Source: CATQHQ01 sp965243805 (GTDB lineage: Bacteria; Gemmatimonadota; Gemmatimonadetes; Longimicrobiales; Gaopeijiaceae). From it: a stretch of DNA of 64,000 bases. This document shows, in pieces, positions 40,944 to 48,966 of the stretch. The notes below the pieces were generated by a model, which did no database searches, was not told where the DNA came from, and saw nothing but the letters and a program-made list of their open reading frames with translations. The translations under genes were made by a program, and so were the position numbers. The stretch spans positions 2,790,001 to 2,854,000 of the forward strand of contig OZ251577.1 of NCBI GenBank assembly GCA_965243805.1, given 5' to 3'. The stretch's first letter is position 1; each line of letters opens with the position of its first letter.

Positions 40944-43070
40944 CTAGGCCAGGAAAGTAACGCCCCCTGCGCGCCCGAGTCTGTCCGCCAGCGCCTCCGC
41001 CGAGTCCGCCGGCTCCTGGCACGACGCCCCGACGCACACAAACGCCTGCCCGACCTGCTCCCCGCGGCCCTCCATGACCGGGAGCGCAGCCACCGCCGGG
41101 TCCGAAGGGTCGCCCCCCGCGATCGCGCGGTTGGGATGAGGGTGACGGTGCGCCAGCGCCAGCATCTCGCCCACGCTGTCCTCCGACCCGGTGAGCACGA
41201 CCTCCAGCCGCGGCGTGCAAGCGAGGAACGCCGCCGTAAGCAGACGCCCGGCGGCCTGGGGCCACCGCTCCATCGCCCCCATCTCCCGGGCAACGACCCG
41301 CTCGGCGATCCCCTCGCGCTTCCCGTCGCCCGCCACCGCTCCGAGCCGCACCAGAAGCTCCGCGGCCAGGGAGTTTCCCGATGGCGTGGCGTTGTCCAGG
41401 ATGTCGCGGGGGCGCACCACCAAGCGCTCGCCGTCCTTGGGAGAGTCGTGGAAAAGGCTCTCGCCGGGGGACCAGAAGCGAGCGACGAGCGCGTCGGCCA
41501 TCCACTCGGCCTCCCGGAGCCAGCGGGGGTCCAGCGTCGCCTCGTAGAGGGAGAGGAAGGCGTTGCCCAGCGCGCCGTAGTCCTCCAGGAACGCCTCCAC
41601 GTGGACGCGGCCGCCCGAGAGCACCCGGAAGAGCCGGTCGGCGCGGCGGAGGGCGTCCAGCAGGAACTCCCCGGCCCGTATCGCCGCCGCGGTGTACTCC
41701 GGCCGTCCCAGCGCGGGACCGGCCTCCGCCAGGGCGCGCACCGCGAAGCCATTCCAGCACGCCAGGACCTTCTCGTCGCGGAAGGGCGCGGGTCGCTCCC
41801 TCCGCCGGGCCTCGAGGACGGCCAGCCCCTCTCCCAGGGCGCGCTCCATCTCGTCCGGAGCCATGCCTTCCTGCCGGGCGACTGCCTCCACATCGTGAGG
41901 GAGGTGGAGGATGTTGCGGCCCTCGAAGTTGCCCGCGTCGCTCACGTCGTAGACCCGGCAGAGCAGCCGAGCCGCGTCCCGGCCCAGCACCTCCCGCACT
42001 TCCGCCGGCGTCCAGATGTAGAAGGCGCCCTCTTGGGGCTCTCCGGCCCTGACCCCTTCTCCGGCCCTGGCCCCCTCTTCGGCTCCGCTCCCGTTCCCAG
42101 CCGGCAGCGAGTCGGCGTCCCTGGCGGAGTAGAACGCCCCCTCCGGCGAGGTCAGGTCCGCCAGCATGTAGTCCAGCGTTTCGCAGGCGACCCGCCCCAA
42201 GCCCGGTGCGCCGAGCAGGTGCGCCCGCACCATCGTCCGGGCCAGCAAGGCGTTGTCGTACAGCATCTTCTCAAAGTGCGGGACCAGCCAGCGCACATCG
42301 ACCGAGTAGCGGTGGAACCCGCCTCCGATGTGGTCCCGGATGCCTCCCGCGGCCATGCGCGAGAGGGTGTGCACGGCCATCGACGGGCCCTGGCCCCGGG
42401 CGTCTCCGGTGCGCAGCAGGAAGTCCAGGAACGCCGGCTGGGGGAACTTGGGCGCGCCCCCGAAGCCGCCGTGGACCGGATCGAAGCTCCGGGCGGCAGT
42501 GGAGACGGCATGGCCGAACAGCCTCTCGTCGCCGGTGCCGAAGCGTCCGCTCCCCGGGTGCGGCTCGCCCGCGCTCCGCTCCAGCGCCTCCCGCAGCCGC
42601 TCGCCGGCCCGCAGCACGTCGTCGCGACGGGATTCCCACGCCGCTACTACCGCCCCGAGCACCTGGCGAAACGACGGCATCCCGTGGCGCGGCTCCGGCG
42701 GGTAGTAGGTGCCGCCGTGGAAGGGCACGCCCTCCGGTGTCAGGAACGCCGTCAGAGGCCAGCCGCCCTGTCCCGTCATGGATTGCACCGCCTTCATGTA
42801 GACCGAGTCCACGTCCGGCCGCTCCTCCCGGTCCACCTTCACGTTGACGAACGCCCGGTTCATCAGTCGCGCCGTCTCCGGGTCCTCGAAGGACTCCCGC
42901 TCCATGACGTGGCACCAGTGGCACGCCGAGTAGCCGATGGAGAGGAGGATCGGACGGTCCGACTCCCGGGCGAGCGCCAGCGCCTCGTCGCCCCACGGGA
43001 GCCACTCCACCGGGTTGCCGGCGTGCTGGAGCAGGTACGGGCTGGTCTCTTGGGCGAGGCGGTTGGCCAT
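40944..43070 (-). CDS. yyaL: YyaL/DUF255 thioredoxin-like domain protein
   Basis: A 708-residue protein of the YyaL (spermatogenesis-associated protein 20) family. The N-terminal thioredoxin-like domain has SIGYSACHWCHVMERESFED with a CHWC redox pair, then VNVKVDREERPDVDSVYM and GGWPLTAFLTPEGVPF. The remainder is an alpha/alpha barrel like N-acylglucosamine epimerases (GFGGAPKFPQPAFLDFLLR, GGGFHRYSVDVRWLVPHFEKML). A repetitive Glu/Gly/Ala insert (EEGARAGEGVRAGE) comes from an 18-bp repeat at 42040-42086. The cellular role is unclear in the whole family. It starts at ATG 43070, 156 nt from the divergent membrane protein gene. Confidence 0.9.
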   Translation of the reverse strand: MANRLAQETSPYLLQHAGNPVEWLPWGDEALALARESDRPILLSIGYSACHWCHVMERESFEDPETARLMNRAFVNVKVDREERPDVDSVYMKAVQSMTGQGGWPLTAFLTPEGVPFHGGTYYPPEPRHGMPSFRQVLGAVVAAWESRRDDVLRAGERLREALERSAGEPHPGSGRFGTGDERLFGHAVSTAARSFDPVHGGFGGAPKFPQPAFLDFLLRTGDARGQGPSMAVHTLSRMAAGGIRDHIGGGFHRYSVDVRWLVPHFEKMLYDNALLARTMVRAHLLGAPGLGRVACETLDYMLADLTSPEGAFYSARDADSLPAGNGSGAEEGARAGEGVRAGEPQEGAFYIWTPAEVREVLGRDAARLLCRVYDVSDAGNFEGRNILHLPHDVEAVARQEGMAPDEMERALGEGLAVLEARRRERPAPFRDEKVLACWNGFAVRALAEAGPALGRPEYTAAAIRAGEFLLDALRRADRLFRVLSGGRVHVEAFLEDYGALGNAFLSLYEATLDPRWLREAEWMADALVARFWSPGESLFHDSPKDGERLVVRPRDILDNATPSGNSLAAELLVRLGAVAGDGKREGIAERVVAREMGAMERWPQAAGRLLTAAFLACTPRLEVVLTGSEDSVGEMLALAHRHPHPNRAIAGGDPSDPAVAALPVMEGRGEQVGQAFVCVGASCQEPADSAEALADRLGRAGGVTFLA
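42040..42086. repeat. 18-bp tandem repeat (about 2.6 copies) in the yyaL gene
   Basis: tctccggccctgacccct recurs at 42058 and, degenerate, at 42076. It is in frame and encodes the Gly/Ala/Glu-rich insert. Confidence 0.7.
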
Positions 43071-43226
43071 GGGGCGGAAGATAGCGTTCTCTCCACGGTC
43101 CGCGCCCGGAACCGATAGCTTTCCCAGACGCATCCGACGCCCGACCACCAAGGAAAGATCCCCCTGCGCCGTCTGACCCGACGCTTCCTCCTCCTCGCCC
43201 TCGCCCGCCCGAGGCTGTGGCCCGCC

Positions 43227-43976
43227 ATGCTCGCCGCCGCCTGGTCCTTCCGAGCCCGGGGATGGCATCGACGGCCCCCGTTCCTGCCCTTGCCCTCCAA
43301 GGACTACCTGCGGTGGCGGATGGAAACGGCGTACGGAGACCCGGAGGCCGTACCGCCTGCGGAGGAGCTGGCCGGCTTCCTCTCCTGGTCGGCCCAGATC
43401 CGTCGGCAGATGCGACCCGACCGGAGAGGCGTGGTGCTCAAGGTGGCGGCGGTTGCGGCGCTGGTGGCCTTTGCCGTCTGGGCGAACATTCGGGCGGCGG
43501 AGTACGACGCGATCCGCGAGGCCGCGGCCGCCGCGGGCTACCCGGGCCTGCTGGCGGCGTCGGTGGTGAGCGGCTTCAACCTGATTGCGCCCATTCCCGT
43601 CGCCACCTTCTACCCGTTCCTGATCGACGCCGGATTCCAGCCGCTTCCCACCCTGGCCACGATCGCGCTGGGGATGACCGGGGGCGACTTCCTGGGCTAC
43701 CTGGCCGGAGACGCCTCCCGAGCCCTGGCGGGCGACCGTCTCGCCGGCTTCCGCGCCCGCGTGGAGCGCCTGCACCAGCGACACCCCGTCCTGCCCCTGG
43801 GAATACTCTTCCTCTACGCCGCCTTCGCCCCCGTCCCCAACGAACTGCTGGTCGTCCCCCTGGCCTTCATGCGCTATCCTCTCGGGGGGGTCATGCTGGC
43901 GGTCTTCATGGGCAACCTGATCTTCAACTCCTGGCTGGCGCTCGGCACCGCATGGCTCTTCGGAGGCGGCGGATGA
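43227..43976 (+). CDS. VTT/DedA-like membrane protein
   Basis: A protein of at least 249 residues with a soluble N-terminus (WHRRPPFLPLPSKDYLRWRME) and four to six membrane segments. The pattern SGFNLIAPIPVATFYPFLID, GDFLGYLAGD and FAPVPNELLVVPLAFMRYP resembles VTT (DedA/SNARE-associated) proteins, possibly lipid scramblases or transporters. In-frame coding-like sequence (RRLTRRFLLLALARPRLW) continues upstream of the ATG to a CTG at 43164 preceded by AAGGAAAG, so a non-ATG start there is plausible. The stop overlaps coaE by 4 bp (ATGA). Confidence 0.7.
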   Translation: MLAAAWSFRARGWHRRPPFLPLPSKDYLRWRMETAYGDPEAVPPAEELAGFLSWSAQIRRQMRPDRRGVVLKVAAVAALVAFAVWANIRAAEYDAIREAAAAAGYPGLLAASVVSGFNLIAPIPVATFYPFLIDAGFQPLPTLATIALGMTGGDFLGYLAGDASRALAGDRLAGFRARVERLHQRHPVLPLGILFLYAAFAPVPNELLVVPLAFMRYPLGGVMLAVFMGNLIFNSWLALGTAWLFGGGG

Positions 43977-44713
43977 CTCTGCTGATCGCCGGCCTCACGG
44001 GCAACGTGGGCGCAGGCAAGTCCACGGTGGCGGAGTTGTGGCGTCGCGCTGGCGTCCCTGTGGCGTCGGCCGACGAGTTCGCGCGACAAGCGGTGGCGCC
44101 GGGCACTGCGGCACTGGGCCGGGTGGCCGAGCTCTTCGGCCCCGAGGCGCTGAATCCCGACGGAGCGATGGACCGCGCGGCGGTGCGGCGGATCGTCTTC
44201 GGCGACCCGGAGGCCCGGCGGCGGCTGGAGGCGGTCGTCCACCCCGAGGTGAAGCGCCTGCGCGACGAGTGGACCGCGGCGCAACGGGCTGCCGGAGTGC
44301 GTCTGGCGGTGTGGGAAGTTCCCCTTCTCTTCGAGACTGGAATGGAGCGCGAGGTGGACGTAGTGGTGCTGGTGGATGCGCCGGTCTCCCTTCGCAGGAG
44401 GCGGATCATGGAGACACGTGGCGCGACCGAGACCGAAGCCGACGCGGTGATCGCCGCGCAGCGGCCTGCCGAAGAGAAGCGCGCCCGAGCGGAGTGGATC
44501 GTGGAGAACGGGGGCACCCGGGCCGAGCTGGCCGCCCAGGCCGCCCAAGTCCTGGAAGACCTGCAGCGACGGGCGGCGGACCTGCAGCGACGGGCGGCGG
44601 ACCTGCAGCGACGGGCGGCAGACCAGCAGCGACGGGCGGCAGACCAGCAGCGACGGGCGGCAGACCAGCAGCGACGGGCGGCAGACCAGCAGCGATGGGC
44701 GGCGGAGCTGTGA
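43973..44713 (+). CDS. coaE: Dephospho-CoA kinase with heptad-repeat C-terminal tail
   Basis: Last enzyme of coenzyme A synthesis, phosphorylating dephospho-CoA. The P-loop LTGNVGAGKSTVAEL, the substrate segment VASADEFARQAV, VVHPEVKRLRDEW and the lid/LRRRRIMETRG region are all present within the first about 195 residues, the usual family size. The remaining about 50 residues are seven tandem heptads (DLQRRAA then DQQRRAA) encoded by a 21-bp minisatellite at 44558-44704, predicted as a highly charged helix. The tail is atypical for CoaE and ends at the stop that overlaps the nrnA start. Confidence 0.9.
   Translation: MTLLIAGLTGNVGAGKSTVAELWRRAGVPVASADEFARQAVAPGTAALGRVAELFGPEALNPDGAMDRAAVRRIVFGDPEARRRLEAVVHPEVKRLRDEWTAAQRAAGVRLAVWEVPLLFETGMEREVDVVVLVDAPVSLRRRRIMETRGATETEADAVIAAQRPAEEKRARAEWIVENGGTRAELAAQAAQVLEDLQRRAADLQRRAADLQRRAADQQRRAADQQRRAADQQRRAADQQRWAAEL
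44558..44704. repeat. 21-bp minisatellite, seven tandem copies, in coaE
   Basis: Seven copies of gacctgcagcgacgggcggcg (later copies gaccagcag...) run without gaps from 44558 to 44704. Copies 1-3 encode DLQRRAA and 4-7 DQQRRAA or DQQRWAA. Low divergence between copies indicates recent expansion. Confidence 0.95.
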
Positions 44714-45945
44714 CCAAGGTTCCCCGCATCGAACGGCCGGTGGGACCCGCCGAGGCGCTGGACGTGCTTCTGTCGGCGGCGGGGGTCGTGCTCACGACCC
44801 ACATCAACGCCGACGGCGACGCGATCGGCTCCCAGGCCGCGCTGGCCACCTTCCTGAACCGCCGCCTCCGCTCGGTGGCGATCATCAACCCGACCCCGTT
44901 CCCCGACGCCTACCGCTTCCTCCTCCACAACCCCGACGTGGTGGTCCCAGTCTCCCACGAGGTGGCCGCCAGCTACGCCAAGTCGAGCACTCTGGCCGTG
45001 ATCGTGGACGCGGGCCAAGTGCCCCGCATCGGTCGCGTCAACAAGCTGGTGCGCCACCTTCCCAAGCTCGTGATCGACCACCATCCCCCGGGACCCAGGC
45101 CGTTTCAAGGGATGGTCTACCGCGACGAGTCGCTCCCAGCCACCGGCTCCATGATCCTCCATATCCTGGAGCACGCCCGCATCCGAGGGTCGGAACGGGA
45201 GGTGTGGCCGCCGATCGCCAGCGCCCTGTACGTAGCCCTCCTCGCCGACACCGGCGGCTTCCGCTTCGCCAACGTGGACGCCGCTTGCTTCAGAACCGCC
45301 GCCCGCTTGGTCGAGCTGGGCGCCGATCCGGAGGCGCTCCACCAGGCGGTGTACGGGCGGTTCCCCCGACGACGCTTCGATCTGCTTCGGGAAGCCCTGG
45401 CTACTTTGCAGCTCCACCCCGACGGCCGGATCGCGTGGATGACCGTGCCCAAGGACGCCTTCGACCGGCTGGGCGCCACAGTGAACGACCTGGAGGGGTT
45501 CGTGGACGTGCCCCGCTCCATCGACGGCGTGGAGGTGGCGATGCTCTTCCGCACCACCGCCGACGGCAAGACGAAGGCGTCGCTCCGCGCCACCGGCGAA
45601 GTGGACGTGAACCAAGTGGCGACGGCCCTGGGGGGAGGAGGGCACCCCCGCGCCGCCGGGGTCGTGCTCGAAGGCGACCGCTCAGAGGCGACGGCCCAGC
45701 TGTTGGCTCGCGTCGAAGAGGCGCTGGCCCTTGCCGACGCGGCGGCGGAAGCGGCGGCGGCCGCCCAAGCCAAGAAAGACGAAGAGGCGGCTCGCGACCG
45801 GGCGGCCCAGGCCCAGGCGGCGCAGGACCAAGCGGCTCACGACCAAGCGGCCCACGCCAAGGCGGACGAAGACGCCCCGCCCAGCGAGCCGCCCCGCTCC
45901 AACGTGCTTCGCTGGCCGATCCAGCCATCGACGGAAGAGGAGTAG
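44710..45945 (+). CDS. nrnA: DHH family nanoRNase/pAp phosphatase (NrnA-like)
   Basis: A 411-residue bifunctional oligoribonuclease and 3'-phosphoadenosine 5'-phosphate phosphatase family enzyme. The DHH-domain motifs are THINADGDAIGS, VIVDAGQ and LVIDHHPPG; the DHHA1 substrate motif is GGGGHPRAAGVVLEG. A C-terminal tail of about 70 residues rich in Ala, Gln and Lys (QAAQDQAAHDQAAHAKADED) follows, partly a 15-bp repeat. I chose the GTG at 44710, overlapping the coaE stop by 4 bp; an ATG at 44695 is in frame. It recycles 2-5-mer RNAs in bacteria without Orn. Confidence 0.9.
   Translation: MTKVPRIERPVGPAEALDVLLSAAGVVLTTHINADGDAIGSQAALATFLNRRLRSVAIINPTPFPDAYRFLLHNPDVVVPVSHEVAASYAKSSTLAVIVDAGQVPRIGRVNKLVRHLPKLVIDHHPPGPRPFQGMVYRDESLPATGSMILHILEHARIRGSEREVWPPIASALYVALLADTGGFRFANVDAACFRTAARLVELGADPEALHQAVYGRFPRRRFDLLREALATLQLHPDGRIAWMTVPKDAFDRLGATVNDLEGFVDVPRSIDGVEVAMLFRTTADGKTKASLRATGEVDVNQVATALGGGGHPRAAGVVLEGDRSEATAQLLARVEEALALADAAAEAAAAAQAKKDEEAARDRAAQAQAAQDQAAHDQAAHAKADEDAPPSEPPRSNVLRWPIQPSTEEE
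45826..45855. repeat. 15-bp tandem repeat (2 copies) in the nrnA tail
   Basis: gaccaagcggctcac and gaccaagcggcccac are adjacent and in frame, encoding DQAAH twice. Confidence 0.8.
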
Positions 45946-45949
45946 CCCC

Positions 45950-46465
45950 ATGAACCGGCCCTTCGGCGGGCGACCTCAAACCGACGACGCAGGTCCCGGC
46001 GTGCCCGAGGCCCTCCCTAGAACCCTCCAGGCGGTCGGCGAGCGGCTGGGACCGACCGCCCTGGACCGCTTGTGGGTGTTCCCGCCGCTGGTCCGAGCTC
46101 GCCGGGAGTGGGGGCTGGTGGCGGCGGGCTGCTTCGAGAGCCGCGACCTCCGACGCTTGGTCACCGCGTCCTACTCGGCGGAGCGGACCGGCAAGGGCCT
46201 CTTTCTGGACGTGCGGCTCCTGGACGAGGGCCTAGCCCCGCCCGACCGCTTGCCCCGTGTCATGGCCGGCGTGGTCAGACGGACGCCGGAGCCGGTGGGC
46301 CACCCCCGCGTCGTGGAGATCGGCGGCGAGCCGGAGGCCTTCGAATCGCTCCTCGCCGGCTTCGGTCCGGACCTCTTGGTTGAAGACGTAGCCGGTCCCC
46401 CCGAGACCTCCCCCCGACCCGGGGCGGCAGCGGCGCTCCGGTCCTCAACCAGGACGACGCCATGA
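45950..46465 (+). CDS. Conserved-looking protein of unknown function between nrnA and ccdA
   Basis: A 171-residue soluble protein that I do not recognise. Its core reads ALDRLWVFPPLVRARREWG, LVAAGCFESRDLRRLVTASY and FLDVRLLDEGLAPPDRLPRV, suggesting an alpha/beta fold. There is no signal peptide. The ATG at 45950 is 4 nt after the nrnA stop, and its stop overlaps the ccdA ATG by 4 bp, so it is firmly inside the operon. The last about 25 residues (Pro/Ala/Arg-rich) look unstructured. Confidence 0.65.
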   Translation: MNRPFGGRPQTDDAGPGVPEALPRTLQAVGERLGPTALDRLWVFPPLVRARREWGLVAAGCFESRDLRRLVTASYSAERTGKGLFLDVRLLDEGLAPPDRLPRVMAGVVRRTPEPVGHPRVVEIGGEPEAFESLLAGFGPDLLVEDVAGPPETSPRPGAAAALRSSTRTTP

Positions 46466-47190
46466 CCGACTCCGTTGGCATCCTGATCGCCTTCACCGCC
46501 GGCATACTCTCCTTTCTCTCCCCCTGCGTGCTGCCCCTCGTTCCCAGCTACCTCTCCTTCGTGACGGGGATGTCGCTGGAGGACCTGCAGAAAGGGTTCG
46601 ACCGCAGGCGGACACTGGTGCACGCGGGCCTCTTCGTGGCCGGCTTCACCCTGGTCTTCGTGCTCCTAGGGGCGTCGGCGTCCCTGGTCGGCGGCCTTCT
46701 GCGCTATTACGCCGACTGGATCGCCCGGATCGGCGGCGTAGTGATCATCGTCTTCGGGCTCCACCTCACCGGCGTCTTCCGGCTGACGCCCCTCATGAGG
46801 GAGAAGCGAGTCCACCTATCGAGCAAGCCGATGGGCTACGCGGGCACGCTGGTGGTAGGGGTCGCCTTCGGGACGGGTTGGACGCCCTGCATCGGCCCCG
46901 TGCTGGGTGCGATCCTGACGATGGCCGCCTCCCAGGAGCAGCTGCTGCAGGGAATGTGGCTCCTCTTCGTCTACTCCATGGGGCTGGCGGTGCCGTTCGT
47001 GCTCTCGGCCGTGGCGCTGGAACGGTTCCTGAACGTGTTCGCCCGCTTCCGCCGTTTCCTGCCCGCGGTGCAGGTGGCGTCGGGGGTTCTGCTGATCGTC
47101 CTGGGGCTCCTGCTGGTCACCGGCTCATTCGTCGTGCTGGCGGCGTGGCTGAACCGCTTCACCCCGGAGTTCCTCCTGGAGCGGCTCTGA
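46462..47190 (+). CDS. ccdA: Cytochrome c biogenesis protein CcdA
   Basis: A 242-residue six-helix inner-membrane thiol transporter that carries reducing power to the periplasm for cytochrome c maturation. The two active cysteines are in AGILSFLSPCVLPLVPSYL and GTGWTPCIGPVLGAIL; VASGVLLIVLGLLLVTG is a late helix. It starts at ATG 46462, overlapping the previous stop by 4 bp. Its last 66 bp overlap, antisense, the 3' end of the GT-C gene at 47125. It fits the c-type cytochrome encoded at 26661-27689. Confidence 0.93.
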   Translation: MTDSVGILIAFTAGILSFLSPCVLPLVPSYLSFVTGMSLEDLQKGFDRRRTLVHAGLFVAGFTLVFVLLGASASLVGGLLRYYADWIARIGGVVIIVFGLHLTGVFRLTPLMREKRVHLSSKPMGYAGTLVVGVAFGTGWTPCIGPVLGAILTMAASQEQLLQGMWLLFVYSMGLAVPFVLSAVALERFLNVFARFRRFLPAVQVASGVLLIVLGLLLVTGSFVVLAAWLNRFTPEFLLERL

Positions 47191-48966
47191 GGGAGGAGCG
47201 CGACTTGGCCCGTCCTCCACGGGACCACGGCTCTGCGTCCAGTCGTTCAACAGGTGCACTCTCCCCTCTCTGAACGCGGCGACCTGCTCGCGATCGTGCA
47301 GCCACTCCGTTCCGAGTTCTTCGGGGACCATTGGATAACTGCTGCACAGGGAAATCGTGTCGCCTGGGACCGTGCGGTAGTAGTCGAAGAGGAAGACACG
47401 TCCCTGCGAAGGTGCCGCGTCGAGGGGGGGCTCGGCGTCGCGTGCATGGTCCGCCCCCAAGGACAACCGGTACACGCTCGCACGCCTCGTCGGCCACTCG
47501 AAGAGGCGCGAGCTCACGTCTTCCTCCACGGCGTGATGCTGCTGCACGCCCATGCGCGTCAGTCCCTGATTCCTGCAACTGGAGAAGTGGTCCCCTGGTC
47601 GCATCCGGAGCTCCGGCACCGCCTGCCGAATCCTGGTATCCAAGGGCATCCATTCGTTCATGCCGCTGACCGTCCACCGGGAGAGGGCGCAGAAGAGGAG
47701 TGCTGTGGAGGCGCATCTCAGCAGAAAGAGCCGGTTCCCTCTCTGCCAACGGTTGTTGGAGTCAGAGACAGGGGCGGAGACGGTCCGCCAGTGGGCGGCG
47801 CGGGCCAGGGCGCTCTCGAAGACGATTGCCGTGCCGGTGCCCGCCAGGATCAACAGCACAATCAGAGCCCAGATCGCCATGCGGGCGGCCAGCAGCACCG
47901 GATGCGCCGCGAAGAGCAGGCCCCAGGCAAGGACGGCCGCGAGGGAAAGCGTCCCCCTCCGCCCGCAGCTGCGGCCCCGTGCGCTGGCGCCGACCGCGAC
48001 CAGCGCAAGAAGCATTCCACGCGCCCAGGCGGGTATCGGCAGCCACTGGTGCCATAGCACAGGTGGATGCTCCACGATCGCGAGCGGCGGCAACGCCGTC
48101 GAGGCACAACACCTCGCGAACGTCTCGCGAGGATCCGCCACGCCCTCCGCCACAAAGACCGGCAGGTACAGGGCGAAGGCAAGGGCGAGGGCGACGGCCG
48201 ACCACGCTGCGGTCCTGGCCAGGAACGGCCCGAACCCGTCGCGACCGCACCGGCGCCACCGCACCAGTAGCATCCATGCTCCGGTTGTGGCGGCTGGGTA
48301 CGCCATCAGCGGCACGGTGTAGAGGCCTAGCGCGAGTGCCGCGGCCCACGCCACCCACAGCGCCGTGCGCTTCGGTGCCTGCACCAAGCGCTGTCCGCAC
48401 AGCAACGCCGTCGCGAAGAAGAGCAGCATCAGGGTGTAGCCGCGCGCGTTGGCAGCGTAGTTTACCAGAAACGGCGACGTTCCGGCGAGGACGGTTGCGA
48501 AGGCGGCGGCCGTTGCACCGTACTCCCGGCGTGTGAACCACCAAAGCAAGGGAAGGAAGAGGCAGAACGCGAGGAACGCCGGCAGCCGCAGCACGACCCG
48601 GTTCAAGCCGCCGAACTGATGCATCACCCAGACCAGCAGGGTGTGCAGCACATGGTTGTTGGGGTCGTTGTACGTGGTCGCGGCCACGGCCAGCGGCTGC
48701 GTCGCGTACGACGCGATGGTATGGCCTTCTTCCGGTCTGAAGACCAGGTCCAACCAGTAGGCGGCCAGCGCGGCACACGCCCCAATCGTCATCGCAGCCA
48801 GGAATACTTCCGGGCGTTTGCGTTCTTGGTGGCGTTGTGGGGGCAGGGAAGGGGCGTGCGCGAGGAACGCCCAGCAGGCCGCCAGCGTTGCCGCAAACGC
48901 GGTTGCCACGACCGCAGTATCCATCAGCTGCTCGGCTGACCACCGAAGCGATGTGGCGTCCATCAC
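47125..48966 (-). CDS. GT-C (GT39-like) glycosyltransferase, third of three tandem paralogues
   Basis: A 613-residue membrane protein with about 11 helices: an N-terminal helix, a first periplasmic loop with acidic residues (DLVFRPEEGHTIASYATQ), DPNNHVLHTLLVWVMHQFGG and VLRLPAFLAFCLFLPLLWWF, then a C-terminal periplasmic domain (SSRLFEWPTRRASVYRLSLG, VFLFDYYRTVPGD). This fits polyprenol-phosphate-sugar-dependent GT-C enzymes of the ArnT/PMT (GT39) type. Substrates are unknown. Compared with the two upstream copies it is longer at the N-terminus and the first loop differs (RPEEG instead of RIDE). The C-terminal 22 codons overlap ccdA antisense. Confidence 0.8.
   Translation of the reverse strand: MMDATSLRWSAEQLMDTAVVATAFAATLAACWAFLAHAPSLPPQRHQERKRPEVFLAAMTIGACAALAAYWLDLVFRPEEGHTIASYATQPLAVAATTYNDPNNHVLHTLLVWVMHQFGGLNRVVLRLPAFLAFCLFLPLLWWFTRREYGATAAAFATVLAGTSPFLVNYAANARGYTLMLLFFATALLCGQRLVQAPKRTALWVAWAAALALGLYTVPLMAYPAATTGAWMLLVRWRRCGRDGFGPFLARTAAWSAVALALAFALYLPVFVAEGVADPRETFARCCASTALPPLAIVEHPPVLWHQWLPIPAWARGMLLALVAVGASARGRSCGRRGTLSLAAVLAWGLLFAAHPVLLAARMAIWALIVLLILAGTGTAIVFESALARAAHWRTVSAPVSDSNNRWQRGNRLFLLRCASTALLFCALSRWTVSGMNEWMPLDTRIRQAVPELRMRPGDHFSSCRNQGLTRMGVQQHHAVEEDVSSRLFEWPTRRASVYRLSLGADHARDAEPPLDAAPSQGRVFLFDYYRTVPGDTISLCSSYPMVPEELGTEWLHDREQVAAFREGRVHLLNDWTQSRGPVEDGPSRAPPSEPLQEELRGEAVQPRRQHDE

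Noticed and set aside
44558..44704. Seven regular repeats considered as a CRISPR array
   Set aside because: Repeats are contiguous 21-bp units without spacers, in frame within coaE, and no cas genes are present.
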